A stretch of DNA of 64,000 nucleotides from positions 1,240,001 to 1,304,000 of the forward strand of contig OZ243947.1 of the NCBI GenBank assembly GCA_965214375.1, in the 5' to 3' direction. Position 1 is the stretch's first letter. The number at the start of each line of letters is the position of its first letter. The translations under genes were made by a program, and so were the position numbers. The notes under the pieces were generated by a model. It ran no database searches, was not told where the DNA came from, and saw only the letters and a list, made by a program, of their open reading frames with translations. This document shows, one piece after another, positions 8,822 through 15,712 of this stretch. Origin of the DNA: Endobugula sp965214375 (GTDB taxonomy: Bacteria; Pseudomonadota; Gammaproteobacteria; Pseudomonadales; Cellvibrionaceae).

Positions 8822-10552
8822 TTAGGTACGCTCCGTTTTACTTAAAAACATATCACCCACTGATTGCAGTGGTACCTGCATTGGATACACGTGCTCACCC
8901 GGATCCACATAAATATCCATAAACACAACACGATCTTTCATGGCAAAACACTCGTCCAGCTTTTGCTTAAGCTCTTCACGCTTGGTGACTTTAATACCCA
9001 CATGGCCGTAGGCTTCCGCTAATTTAATAAAATCTGGCAAAGAATCTTCATACAAAATTTCTGAATAACGGCTATCGTAATTCATATCCTGCCACTGCTT
9101 CACCATACCCAAGGCCTGATTATTAATATTAATAATTTTGATCGGCAACTGGTACTGCGTACAGGTGGATAACTCCTGAATACACATTTGTACACTACCC
9201 TCCCCCGTAAAGCACACTACATTGGCGTCACGGTCAGCAAACTGTGCTCCCATCGCTGCCGGAATACCAAAACCCATCGTGCCCAGACCACCAGAGGTAA
9301 TCCAACGGCGCGGCTTATCAAATAGATAATATTGTGCGGCAAACATCTGGTGCTGACCGACATCCGTGGTTACCAGCGCATCACCCTTGGTAACCTCATA
9401 AACCGCTTGCACTACCTCTTGCGGCTTAAGCATATCGCCAGAAGTATCGAAACGATTCTGCGTATACAAACCATGCTTGGCTCGCCACTCATTAATTTGC
9501 GCCCACCACTGAGATAGAGCCGTTTGATCTAATTGGGCATCATCTTTTAATTCGGCCAGTACATCTTTTAATACGGATTCAACCGAACCCACAATAGGGA
9601 TATGCGCATGAATAGTTTTTGAAATAGACGCCGGATCAATATCGATATGAATAATTTTCGCTTCGGGGCAGAACTTATCCAAGGCATTGGTGACACGATC
9701 GTCAAAGCGCGCACCAATGGCAAAAATCAAATCACTGTTATGCATCGCCGTATTGGCTTCATAAGTCCCGTGCATCCCCAACATACCCAAAGACTGCTCA
9801 TCCGTACCCGGGTAAGCTCCCAAGCCCATCAAGGTACTGGTCATGGGCAGGTTTAATTTACGCACTAACTGGCGCACCAACTCGGGACCTTCACCCGGAA
9901 TAGCGCCACCACCGATATATATCATTGGCTTTTTCGCAGCCAATAAGGCTTTAACCGCCTTGCGGATTTGACCGCCGTGGCCTTTCACATTCGGGGTGTA
10001 AGAACGAATCGACACCGACTTGGGAAATTGATACTCAAATAACTGGTTAGGATCCGTCATATCTTTAGGCACATCAATCACCACCGTCCCAGGACGACCC
10101 GCAGCCGCCAGATAGTAAGCTTTACGCACAATACTAGGAATTTCGGCTGGATCATGCACCATAAAACTGTGCTTCACGATGGGACGTGAAACCCCCATCA
10201 TATCGGTTTCCTGAAAGGCGTCTTCGCCAATTTTACTGCTCGGTACCTGACCGGAAATCACCACCATAGGAATAGAATCCATATAAGCCGTGGCAATACC
10301 CGTAATGGCATTCGTCGCACCGGGACCAGAGGTCACCAGCACCGAGCCCACTTTACCTGTTGTACGCGCATAAGCATCTGCCGCATGCGTGGCTGCCTGC
10401 TCATGCCGTACCAAAATATGTCTCACATCCTGCTGCCTGAAAATGGCATCATAAATATGCAGTGCGGCACCACCGGGATAGCCAAATAACAACTCTACCC
10501 CTTCATCGGCCAGCGCACGGATCAGCATATCACCACCGGAAAGCTTTTCCAT
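8822..10552 (-). CDS. ilvI: Acetolactate synthase, large catalytic subunit
   Basis: This TPP- and FAD-dependent enzyme condenses two pyruvates, or pyruvate and 2-ketobutyrate, in the first common step of branched-chain amino acid synthesis. The N-terminal domain has LFGYPGGAALHIYDAIF and the catalytic glutamate in LVRHEQAATHAADAYAR. The C-terminal TPP domain has FTGEGSVQMCIQELST and IKIININNQALGMVKQWQ. I choose the ATG at 10552 (MEKLSGGDMLIRALADEG, 576 codons) because AGAGGG lies about 8 bases upstream and family members start there. A further 22 codons upstream are open, without a ribosome site. It forms an operon with ilvH. Confidence 0.96.
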   Translation of the reverse strand: MEKLSGGDMLIRALADEGVELLFGYPGGAALHIYDAIFRQQDVRHILVRHEQAATHAADAYARTTGKVGSVLVTSGPGATNAITGIATAYMDSIPMVVISGQVPSSKIGEDAFQETDMMGVSRPIVKHSFMVHDPAEIPSIVRKAYYLAAAGRPGTVVIDVPKDMTDPNQLFEYQFPKSVSIRSYTPNVKGHGGQIRKAVKALLAAKKPMIYIGGGAIPGEGPELVRQLVRKLNLPMTSTLMGLGAYPGTDEQSLGMLGMHGTYEANTAMHNSDLIFAIGARFDDRVTNALDKFCPEAKIIHIDIDPASISKTIHAHIPIVGSVESVLKDVLAELKDDAQLDQTALSQWWAQINEWRAKHGLYTQNRFDTSGDMLKPQEVVQAVYEVTKGDALVTTDVGQHQMFAAQYYLFDKPRRWITSGGLGTMGFGIPAAMGAQFADRDANVVCFTGEGSVQMCIQELSTCTQYQLPIKIININNQALGMVKQWQDMNYDSRYSEILYEDSLPDFIKLAEAYGHVGIKVTKREELKQKLDECFAMKDRVVFMDIYVDPGEHVYPMQVPLQSVGDMFLSKTERT

Positions 10553-10861
10553 TTCGAAAACCCTCTTATTCTTAACCAAGACTTTAACAATAACAGCACG
10601 CACAAACACGCCTGCCAATTAATTTACATACAGACACAGACTTCAAAGAAGCAAAGAAACACAGAATTTGCAAAACAAGCCAGCAACAACTGCGCTTGCG
10701 GAAAGGGCCTCGAAACTAACTGGTAAGTCAGTCGTCTAGGAGAACAACCCTCATCAGCGGTAACCGAGAGACCTGAACCCATAAACCTTCAGCTTTATGG
10801 TTTACGCCACACCCGCTCATTCATCGTTGGTAAACAAGATGAACTTGTGTTCGTAAAGCGA
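10553..10861 (-). promoter_or_regulatory. Long leader of ilvIH, possible structured attenuator
   Basis: About 310 nt separate the predicted promoter from the ilvI start, with no long ORF. On the minus strand there is a short hairpin with stem CCATAAA/TTTATGG around plus position 10790, just after a mini-ORF with the peptide MNERVWRKP. A second stem, ACTGAC/GTTAGT, lies near 10720-10737. No run of branched-chain amino acid codons was found, so a classical leader-peptide attenuator is not supported. Structured RNA upstream of ilvB/ilvI is known in marine gammaproteobacteria (the ilvB-OMG motif), but I cannot test membership. Confidence 0.4.
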
Positions 10862-10889
10862 ATTATAATGATTGTTTAAAAAATGACAA
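10862..10889 (-). promoter_or_regulatory. Sigma-70 promoter of ilvIH
   Basis: On the minus strand TTGTCA (plus 10884-10889) is followed after 16 bp by a perfect TATAAT (plus 10862-10867). It is the best promoter-like sequence in the window and points at ilvI. Confidence 0.7.
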
Positions 10890-10903
10890 GCGGTGAAGAG
10901 AAC

Positions 10904-10924
10904 CCTCAATACACATTATTGAGG
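10904..10924 (-). terminator. Perfect 8-bp hairpin at the end of the dioxygenase relic
   Basis: CCTCAATA and TATTGAGG form a perfect stem around a 5-base loop. It covers the stop of the upstream relic and lies just before the ilvIH promoter. There is no U-tract, so a terminator role is only possible. Confidence 0.3.
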
Positions 10925-11123
10925 CCGCAAGCCCTCAAGATTAATTTCCACACTATCACCCAACCAATAAGCATATTGAGTATGATCAGCGATATCATCA
11001 CCCGTTAGGGCATGCACCAGCACACTTAAACCACCCCGATGCAAAACCCAAAACCTGATGATCAAAATAAATATGCGCATGATAGCCCTTATGGATATTG
11101 ACAGGTCTTTGGGGGTTATTCAC
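10916..11123 (-). pseudogene. DOPA 4,5-dioxygenase family protein, internally deleted relic
   Basis: A GTG at 11121-11123 opens NNPQRPVNIHKGYHAHIYFD, the N-terminal signature (YHAH.YFD) of the small DOPA 4,5-dioxygenase family. In another frame the C-terminal signature follows at once: LHRGGLSVLVHALTGDD, then DHTQYAYWLGDSVEINL, ending TAA at 10916-10918. The family is normally about 105-115 residues and has roughly 50 residues between these parts that are missing here. The gene is therefore a relic with a frame-changing internal deletion. It follows the broken XRE gene by 9 bp, so they were probably one transcript. Family members are non-heme extradiol-type dioxygenases. Confidence 0.7.
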
Positions 11124-11132
11124 GGTTAAGGG

Positions 11133-11378
11133 TTACTCCAATAATTCTTCTACTGTGATACCAAATGCTTTAGCCAGTTTATAAATTTGCCAAAGTGAAG
11201 TAATCGCAGTGGGGTCTTGCTACATACGCTGATACTGCCGCAAGGAACGCTCAAAATCTGTCATATCTTCCTGAGTATAACCATGCTGCTTTCTCAGCTC
11301 TTTTATTCTTTTGCACAATTTCTTCTGAAACTGAGTAAAGCCTTTGTAATGTGCAGATGTAGGATTTGGGCGTTGCAT
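11133..11378 (-). pseudogene. XRE (Cro/CI) family regulator with an in-frame stop
   Basis: Starting at ATG 11376-11378, an 81-residue helix-turn-helix protein can be read (KKLCKRIKELRKQHGYTQED, then FERSLRQYQRM). An in-frame TAG at 11220-11222 interrupts it, after which QDPTAITSLWQIYKLAKAFG and ITVEELLE continue in the same frame to TAA at 11133-11135. Related proteins have glutamate at the stop position (QRIEQ), so GAG to TAG is the simplest change. The truncated 52-residue product ends inside the HTH. An earlier in-frame ATG at 11444 is less likely because it would put the operators inside the gene. Confidence 0.7.
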
Positions 11379-11405
11379 GGTTATAAATACCACTTGATTT
11401 TTAAC

Positions 11406-11451
11406 GCCAAGCTTGGCATATTCACACACAAACCAACACGCCAAGCTTGAC
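11406..11451. promoter_or_regulatory. Paired palindromic operator upstream of the XRE gene
   Basis: GCCAAGCTTGGC (11406-11417) is a perfect palindrome, and GCCAAGCTTGAC (11440-11451) repeats it with one change, 34 bp apart. They sit 28-73 bp upstream of the XRE start and 69-114 bp before the divergent small ORF at 11520. This spacing is typical for autoregulatory XRE operators. The assignment is inferred from position and symmetry. Confidence 0.5.
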
Positions 11452-11519
11452 TATATTGCAAGACAAGGCTGCGTTACTTAAAACAACATAAAAGAAGAGT
11501 TACTCACAAGGAGAAAAGA

Positions 11520-11651
11520 ATGGACAACAACTTAACTCAGAATGCTTTAATCGGGTTATCTACCACTGATACACTGGCAAATATAAGCTCGGTAATCGCA
11601 TTACTAGGAGAAATGGAATTTTATAATGAAGTCGATGAAAGTTGTAAATAA
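11520..11651 (+). CDS. Small protein of 43 residues, unknown function
   Basis: A short ORF is preceded by a strong ribosome binding site (AAGGAG, about 6 bases before the ATG at 11520) and ends TAA at 11649-11651. The product starts MDNNLTQNALIGLSTTDTLA and ends MEFYNEVDESCK. It is mildly hydrophobic in the centre (ISSVIALLG) and has no obvious signal peptide. It is divergent from the broken XRE gene and shares its palindrome-bearing upstream region, so it may have been under the same regulator. The remaining DNA to 11744 shows nothing I can name. I do not recognise the family. Confidence 0.45.
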   Translation: MDNNLTQNALIGLSTTDTLANISSVIALLGEMEFYNEVDESCK

Positions 11652-11744
11652 GGCTTATTTATCGTTCACACCCTGATTAGAAACTCGCTTGAGTATGTGA
11701 TAGAAAGGATAAAGTCGGAGAAGGGGTAGCCCGTTGTACCCGAT

Positions 11745-11779
11745 AAAAAGTTCTCTAACTTAAATATCTTGCTAAGAAC
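11745..11779 (-). terminator. Possible terminator or damaged attC end after the 156-residue cassette gene
   Basis: Reading on the minus strand, GTTCT...AGAAC forms the base of an imperfect hairpin followed by TTTTT. The same segment (ATATTTAAGTTAGAG) also resembles the 3' end of the attC-like site at 12977-13069 (GTTATTTAGGCGTTAGAG). It may be a terminator, the eroded end of the last attC, or both. Confidence 0.3.
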
Positions 11780-11790
11780 CCCTCACCTCA

Positions 11791-12261
11791 CTACTCCGAC
11801 CACAATACCTGCGTGCCAGTATTAGGGAGATGCTCACCCCAGTTTAAAATTATTTCTTTTTTGTCTTCGGGCTTAGCCAAATGACCAACACCGTTGAAGC
11901 GAAGATATATATAGTGATCAAAACATCCTTCAACCATAATGCTCCCCCTGCTTGGGCGAACCACAACAACGTTTAAATCCGAGAACTCCTCAGGCACCAC
12001 ATAATTCTCATTGCCAATTAGATAACCACCCATTGGCAAGTCATCTTTACGTGAGTATCTCTCCATATCATAGTATAACTTGCGTAACCTTTCAGAAGAC
12101 AAAGACCGAGCATACGCAACTGCCTCTGAATCTTCTTGGCATGAATTAACAGGAAAAATTAGTGCAAAAATCACGATAACAATTAGTGGTAACGAAGCTA
12201 AAGCTAGAATCACATAAAAGAAATTCCAAGCTAGCAATTTAAAACTAAATCTTTCACACAT
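11791..12261 (-). CDS. Cassette protein with N-terminal membrane anchor, unknown function
   Basis: A 156-residue protein with one strong transmembrane segment near the N-terminus (FFYVILALASLPLIVIVIFA, residues about 14-33), then a soluble domain that probably faces the periplasm. The soluble part contains DLPMGGYLIGNENYVVPEEF and CFDHYIYLRFNG. Two cysteines (C41 and about C113) lie outside the membrane. I do not recognise the family. It follows a damaged attC-like site by a few bases and would be the last cassette of the array when read on the minus strand. Confidence 0.6.
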   Translation of the reverse strand: MCERFSFKLLAWNFFYVILALASLPLIVIVIFALIFPVNSCQEDSEAVAYARSLSSERLRKLYYDMERYSRKDDLPMGGYLIGNENYVVPEEFSDLNVVVVRPSRGSIMVEGCFDHYIYLRFNGVGHLAKPEDKKEIILNWGEHLPNTGTQVLWSE

Positions 12262-12268
12262 AGGCTTT

Positions 12269-12372
12269 TATATCGCTAATGTAATCAGAAACTCTGCAGC
12301 TGATTATTTCTGTATTATTCAAACACAAAAATGAGCAACAGAAAAGCTGTCGGATTAATAACCATACTAGAA
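12269..12372 (-). other. attC-like site, degenerate (third site of the array)
   Basis: On the minus strand this segment aligns with the site at 13809-13912: AATCCGACAGCTTTTCTGTT against AATCTGACGGCTTTTCCGTT, then TGCTCATTTTTGTG against TGCTCGTTTTTGTG. The outer core sites are altered (TCTAGTA in place of CCTAAC, GCGATATA in place of GCGTTATA), so it is probably no longer recombinogenic. The stop codon of the preceding gene overlaps its first bases, as is common for cassettes. Confidence 0.55.
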
Positions 12373-12966
12373 CGTTAAGTGTGTTAAACCTAGGAAAACA
12401 CTATAAATGAACAATAAGTAAGGTATTAAATAACTACCGACACTAGGTTTAAGAAAAAACATCTGGAACAATAATGTAAGTAAAAGTAGACGGCCTAATT
12501 TTCCATCTATGGTAAGCTCCAAGTTATTTTTGGTGGCAAAATTAGTTAATTTTCCACTCCTATCAATTTCTCCCGTTGTACTAGAAATTTCTCCGTATAT
12601 AATTTTATATGTACCGTTATATTTTGTTATTTCTTTTATATGGAAACCATCTTTTATCCTATGCTTGTTGTTTAAACGATATTCTGCATATTTAACTACG
12701 ATCCAAGAAGATTTTCGCGTGTTAATCTCTACTTTAAATTCGTCATCAAATTTTCCTTGCGTTTTTTGCCAATACCTTAATGCAAACCAAAAAATCATTA
12801 TCCAAGCTATTGATATTAAAACAGTTAAATTATTAAATTTTATATTTATTATTTGGAGTGTAATTGTATTATTTGTTAGCTCTCCATCAGCAACAAAAAA
12901 TACGATAAAGCAAAACGAACATATCAGCAAATTTATTCTTTCAGGGCTGTTATCATCTATAGTCAT
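12367..12966 (-). CDS. Integral membrane cassette protein, unknown function
   Basis: A 199-residue protein with two hydrophobic segments near the N-terminus (LLICSFCFIVFFVAD and LTVLISIAWIMIFWFALRYW) and two near the C-terminus (LLLLTLLFQMFFL and LIPYLLFIYSVFLGL). Between them is a basic and polar loop of about 80 residues. It is noticeably more AT-rich than the housekeeping genes and uses many ATA and AAA codons, which suggests foreign origin. Its ATG is 11 bp after one attC-like site and its stop touches the next, the geometry of a one-gene integron cassette. No family recognised. Confidence 0.65.
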   Translation of the reverse strand: MTIDDNSPERINLLICSFCFIVFFVADGELTNNTITLQIINIKFNNLTVLISIAWIMIFWFALRYWQKTQGKFDDEFKVEINTRKSSWIVVKYAEYRLNNKHRIKDGFHIKEITKYNGTYKIIYGEISSTTGEIDRSGKLTNFATKNNLELTIDGKLGRLLLLTLLFQMFFLKPSVGSYLIPYLLFIYSVFLGLTHLTF

Positions 12967-12976
12967 AATTTTTATA

Positions 12977-13069
12977 CTCTAACGCCTAAATAACGGGCAA
13001 GTGCAGCGACTCCGACGTGTCGTGGCAATTGTCCCCGTGAGCAGTGCATGGTTAATTTGCTTGTTATAC
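12977..13069 (-). other. attC-like integron recombination site
   Basis: On the minus strand the 93-bp site starts GTATAACAAGC and ends GGCGTTAGAG. The outer arms can pair: TAACAAGCAAATTAACC against the complement of CCGTTATTTAGGCGTTA. The termini match the integron pattern of an AAC near the start and G/TTA at the recombination point. The stop of the upstream gene lies inside the site and the next gene starts 11 bp after it. Confidence 0.75.
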
Positions 13070-13795
13070 AGATTCTACCCTCACCAAAAGGTCCTCATGC
13101 CAGTAATTCGCAGAAGAAAAATAGTCGTTGACAAGTGTTAGTAGTTGTTCGGAATTTGGTTTTAGATCAACTTTATCTCTAACTCTGCCTGAATCATCAG
13201 CTGAGACTTCCTTAGCTAGTTCTATATACTTACCCTTTGGCTCGGCACTCAGTAGTGAAACAGTGACTTTCAAGCGCGCGCTGAATGTCCAAGAGTCACC
13301 TGTTTTGACATCTACGACAACCTCGTTGCCATCATCGTCACTATATTCAATTGAAGTAACTATGTTATCGACTAGAGAGTCAGTACTTTTCAGAAAATAC
13401 CAAACAATATCGATGTAGTAGATACATTTATCTTTTTCAGGTGGCATCTCATCTTGATGCTCAATGACATTACGCACCTTTATGAGCTCATTTAATATCA
13501 TTGGTCTAATTAAACCAAGGTACTCATAACGATCTAGAACTCTTTTTGCCGAAGAAATATCCAATGGCAGCTTACTGATTTTATAGATGCGTTCGATCGC
13601 TTGTAACCTGTGATTAATTGATCTTTTCAAGTTTGCTATACAATCGGCTCGATACAAATCATGATCGTTACTTGTCAGCAATTCTTGAGCATGTTTCCAC
13701 AGTTGGTGAGCTCTAAAGACTTCGTCAAAATCACCCTTCGTGCGCGAGTGATCTCCAAACGGCCACTCATGGATTTCGTCTGTTATGTACTTCAT
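13064..13795 (-). CDS. HEPN-like cassette protein
   Basis: A 243-residue soluble protein without signal peptide or membrane segment. The N-terminal half is predicted mostly helical. It has a hallmark-like segment near residue 115, ILNELIKVRNVIEHQDEMPP, in which RNVIEH fits the R-x4-H motif of HEPN domains. HEPN proteins are often RNases in toxin-antitoxin and defence systems, but some are inactive adaptors. The C-terminal half (SWTFSARLKVTVSLLSAE and on) looks like a separate beta-rich domain. It lies between two attC-like sites in its own cassette, without an obvious antitoxin partner. The HEPN assignment rests on the motif and its helical setting only. Confidence 0.6.
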   Translation of the reverse strand: MKYITDEIHEWPFGDHSRTKGDFDEVFRAHQLWKHAQELLTSNDHDLYRADCIANLKRSINHRLQAIERIYKISKLPLDISSAKRVLDRYEYLGLIRPMILNELIKVRNVIEHQDEMPPEKDKCIYYIDIVWYFLKSTDSLVDNIVTSIEYSDDDGNEVVVDVKTGDSWTFSARLKVTVSLLSAEPKGKYIELAKEVSADDSGRVRDKVDLKPNSEQLLTLVNDYFSSANYWHEDLLVRVESV

Positions 13796-13808
13796 TACTT
13801 CCTAGTCT

Positions 13809-13912
13809 GTATAACGCCGTGGTAAGCGGCGACTTTGTAGTTGTGAGTATTGTGCTATCTAAGCACAAAAACGAGCAACGGAAAAGCCGTCAGATTGATG
13901 GCCTTGTTAGGA
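13809..13912 (-). other. attC-like integron recombination site
   Basis: On the minus strand the 104-bp site starts TCCTAACAAGGCC and ends CGGCGTTATAC, a good match to integron attC ends. Its middle (GACGGCTTTTCCGTTGCTCG) is shared with the degenerate site at 12269-12372. The stop codon of the channel gene (13907-13909) overlaps the first core site, and the next gene starts 13 bp after the last. Confidence 0.75.
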
Positions 13913-14430
13913 ATTATTATTTTCATCATCACGTGATTCAAACAACTTTCTATTGTGCTCATTAATTTCTTTACGCATATTAGATAAGTTATTTATAAAT
14001 CCATTCATTAGGACAATCCACAAGCCAAGACCAATATACCCCAATATTGCTTGAACAGAAGTGACAAGCCTTATTTGTGAAGGAGGGGAAAAATCCCCAT
14101 AGCCAAGAGTCGTCCAAGTTGTTACGCTAAAATACAATACTTCTAAAAAATTATTTCCACGTGAACGCCATTGCTAATAAGCCCATAACGCCAGTAGTTT
14201 ATAGCAAAAACCAAAATAGTTACGCTTATGAGCATAAAAAAGAAATAGAGTGCCCCACTGTACCAACCATCGCTGTTGCCAACTAATAAACCAACAGCAT
14301 AAATTGCAAATGGATCAGATAGAGCTATCAATGGAATAGAAACTTCAGGCGGAGCAAAAAAACTAGTAATCAATGCGGCCCCTGAAAACATAATTGAAAA
14401 ACCACCATTAATAGATTCGGAAAAACTCAT
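13907..14430 (-). pseudogene. Two-TM potassium channel, frameshifted
   Basis: Two adjacent ORFs make one ion-channel protein of about 175 residues. The first (14430-14143) has hydrophobic segments including ALYFFFMLISVTILVFAINY. The second (14137-13907) has the pore: LYFSVTTWTTLGYGDFSP, whose TTLGYGD is the K+ selectivity filter, then TM2 (ILGYIGLGLWIVLMNGF) and a charged tail. A run of six T (minus strand; plus 14145-14150) separates the frames. One more T, or a -1 slip there, would join VEIIF to LEVLYFSV. It may be a real mutation, a sequencing error in a homopolymer, or slippage. It is the first cassette of the array read on the minus strand. Confidence 0.75.
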
Positions 14431-14450
14431 TTTTTCGTATTCCTAAAATT

Positions 14451-14575
14451 ATATTAGACATCATTACGACATACTTAAACACATCGATGTGGCGCATATC
14501 CATGGGAAGGTTTTTAATTCTCTTTTTTCAAAAAGCTATCTTTTTTATATTAATTATGACGCATTTAAAAACATC
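14451..14575. repeat. Imperfect direct repeat upstream of the channel cassette
   Basis: The segments 14451-14485 and about 14547-14575 share ATATTA, then ATTA.GAC.CAT..TTAAA.ACATC, with a small gap. They lie in the AT-rich 230-bp region before the first cassette gene, where a promoter or a decayed attI could be expected. I see no integrase gene nearby and no further signal in this stretch. Confidence 0.35.
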
Positions 14576-14670
14576 AACCGCAAAAATAATACTCCCTTCA
14601 ATAAATAAAGCAATATGTTATTACTGACTTGAAAATATTTTGGAGAATAGTAAGAAGTGAAAATAGTGGG

Positions 14671-14763
14671 GCAGATTTGCTGTCGCAAACCTTTGGAGGC
14701 ATGGATGCCGGAAAAGAGCGTACAGGGATGTATTTACAGCGTGTTTGCGACAGCAATATCTGC
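14671..14763. repeat. Dispersed inverted-arm repeat, copy 3 (short form)
   Basis: Arms at 14671-14690 (GCAGATTTGCTGTCGCAAAC) and 14743-14763 (the complement, with one extra base) enclose a core of about 50 bp. On the reverse strand the core reads ACGCTGTAAATACATCC, then CATCCATGCCTCC, the same elements as in copies 1 and 2, but it lacks the central 40-50 bp. It lies 13 bp downstream of the lpxL stop codon and could act as a 3' end structure. Confidence 0.75.
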
Positions 14764-14776
14764 CACCGCTGTTTAA

Positions 14777-15703
14777 TTACTTCTCGTACAAAGAATCCTC
14801 ACCCTCCGGCCTTGTCTTAAACCTTCGATGCACCCACAAATACTCTTCAGGATTTTCACGAATACATTTTTCATAATGTTGATTTAGGCGCAATAAATCT
14901 GCATCTAGATCACTCGAAGGAAAATTTTCAAACGCGGGCAAGAACTGAATCTCATAACCGGAGTAATCATCCAAACGACGATAAGACATCGCCACCACAG
15001 GCACATTAGCCATAGCTGCCAAACGCGTTGGCGCCGCTACCATAGCCGCCTCAATACCAAACCACGACACAAAGGTACTCACACGCGGGCCGTAGTCTTG
15101 ATCCGCGGCATACCATAACCACTCGCCGTTTTTCATGGCCTTCACCATGCCGCGCACATCATTACGATTCAATGCAGAAGAATTATGATTATGACGCTCA
15201 CGCCCACGACGCTGAATAAAGTCATACACCGGATTATTGTGCGGGCGGTACGACATCGACATATTAAACAAACGATTAATCGCCACGTTGGTAATTTCCA
15301 GCGTATTAAAATGCACCGCCATAATCAGCGCACCACTACCCGTGGCTTGAATCTTTTGCCAGTGTTCTTCGCCACGAATGACAAAATGTTTACGCAAACG
15401 CCAGTACGGCATAAACCACGCCATGCCCGTTTCAAATAAAGCCATGCCATTGGTTTCAAAATGTTTAACCACCAAGGCGTTGCGCTCAGCTACCGTTTTT
15501 TCAGGAAAACAGAGTTCGATATTACGCTCTGCCACATAGCGGCGTGTGCTTATTAAATGATATAAAAGGCGGCCTAATAAACGCCCTAACAATAACTGAA
15601 AACGAAAGGGTAATTGCGCCACCAAAAACAGCAGCAACATCCACACCCACGTCAGCCAATAACGTGGGTGTAACAGCTTGGCAGAAAATTTAGCGTTGGA
15701 CAT
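14777..15703 (-). CDS. lpxL: Lipid A biosynthesis acyltransferase (LpxL/HtrB family)
   Basis: A 308-residue inner-membrane acyltransferase that adds a secondary acyl chain to Kdo2-lipid A precursors. The N-terminal membrane anchor is WLTWVWMLLLFLVAQLPFRF. The catalytic H-x4-E motif is in LIMAVHFNTLEITN, and MSMSYRPHNNPVYD and WYAADQDYGPR match other family blocks. The C-terminus has YLWVHRRFKTRPEGE, the usual family ending (WVHRRFK..P). Whether it is LpxL, LpxM or LpxP by acyl-chain specificity cannot be decided. The next gene upstream on the same strand is an aldo/keto reductase, 9 bp away. Confidence 0.9.
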   Translation of the reverse strand: MSNAKFSAKLLHPRYWLTWVWMLLLFLVAQLPFRFQLLLGRLLGRLLYHLISTRRYVAERNIELCFPEKTVAERNALVVKHFETNGMALFETGMAWFMPYWRLRKHFVIRGEEHWQKIQATGSGALIMAVHFNTLEITNVAINRLFNMSMSYRPHNNPVYDFIQRRGRERHNHNSSALNRNDVRGMVKAMKNGEWLWYAADQDYGPRVSTFVSWFGIEAAMVAAPTRLAAMANVPVVAMSYRRLDDYSGYEIQFLPAFENFPSSDLDADLLRLNQHYEKCIRENPEEYLWVHRRFKTRPEGEDSLYEK

Positions 15704-15712
15704 TGTGTAAAT

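Noticed and set aside
14137..14150. Programmed ribosomal frameshift in the channel gene
   Set aside because: The zero-frame codons ATT TTT TAG do not form a standard X-XXY-YYZ heptamer and no clear downstream stimulatory structure was seen. A homopolymer mutation or error is simpler.
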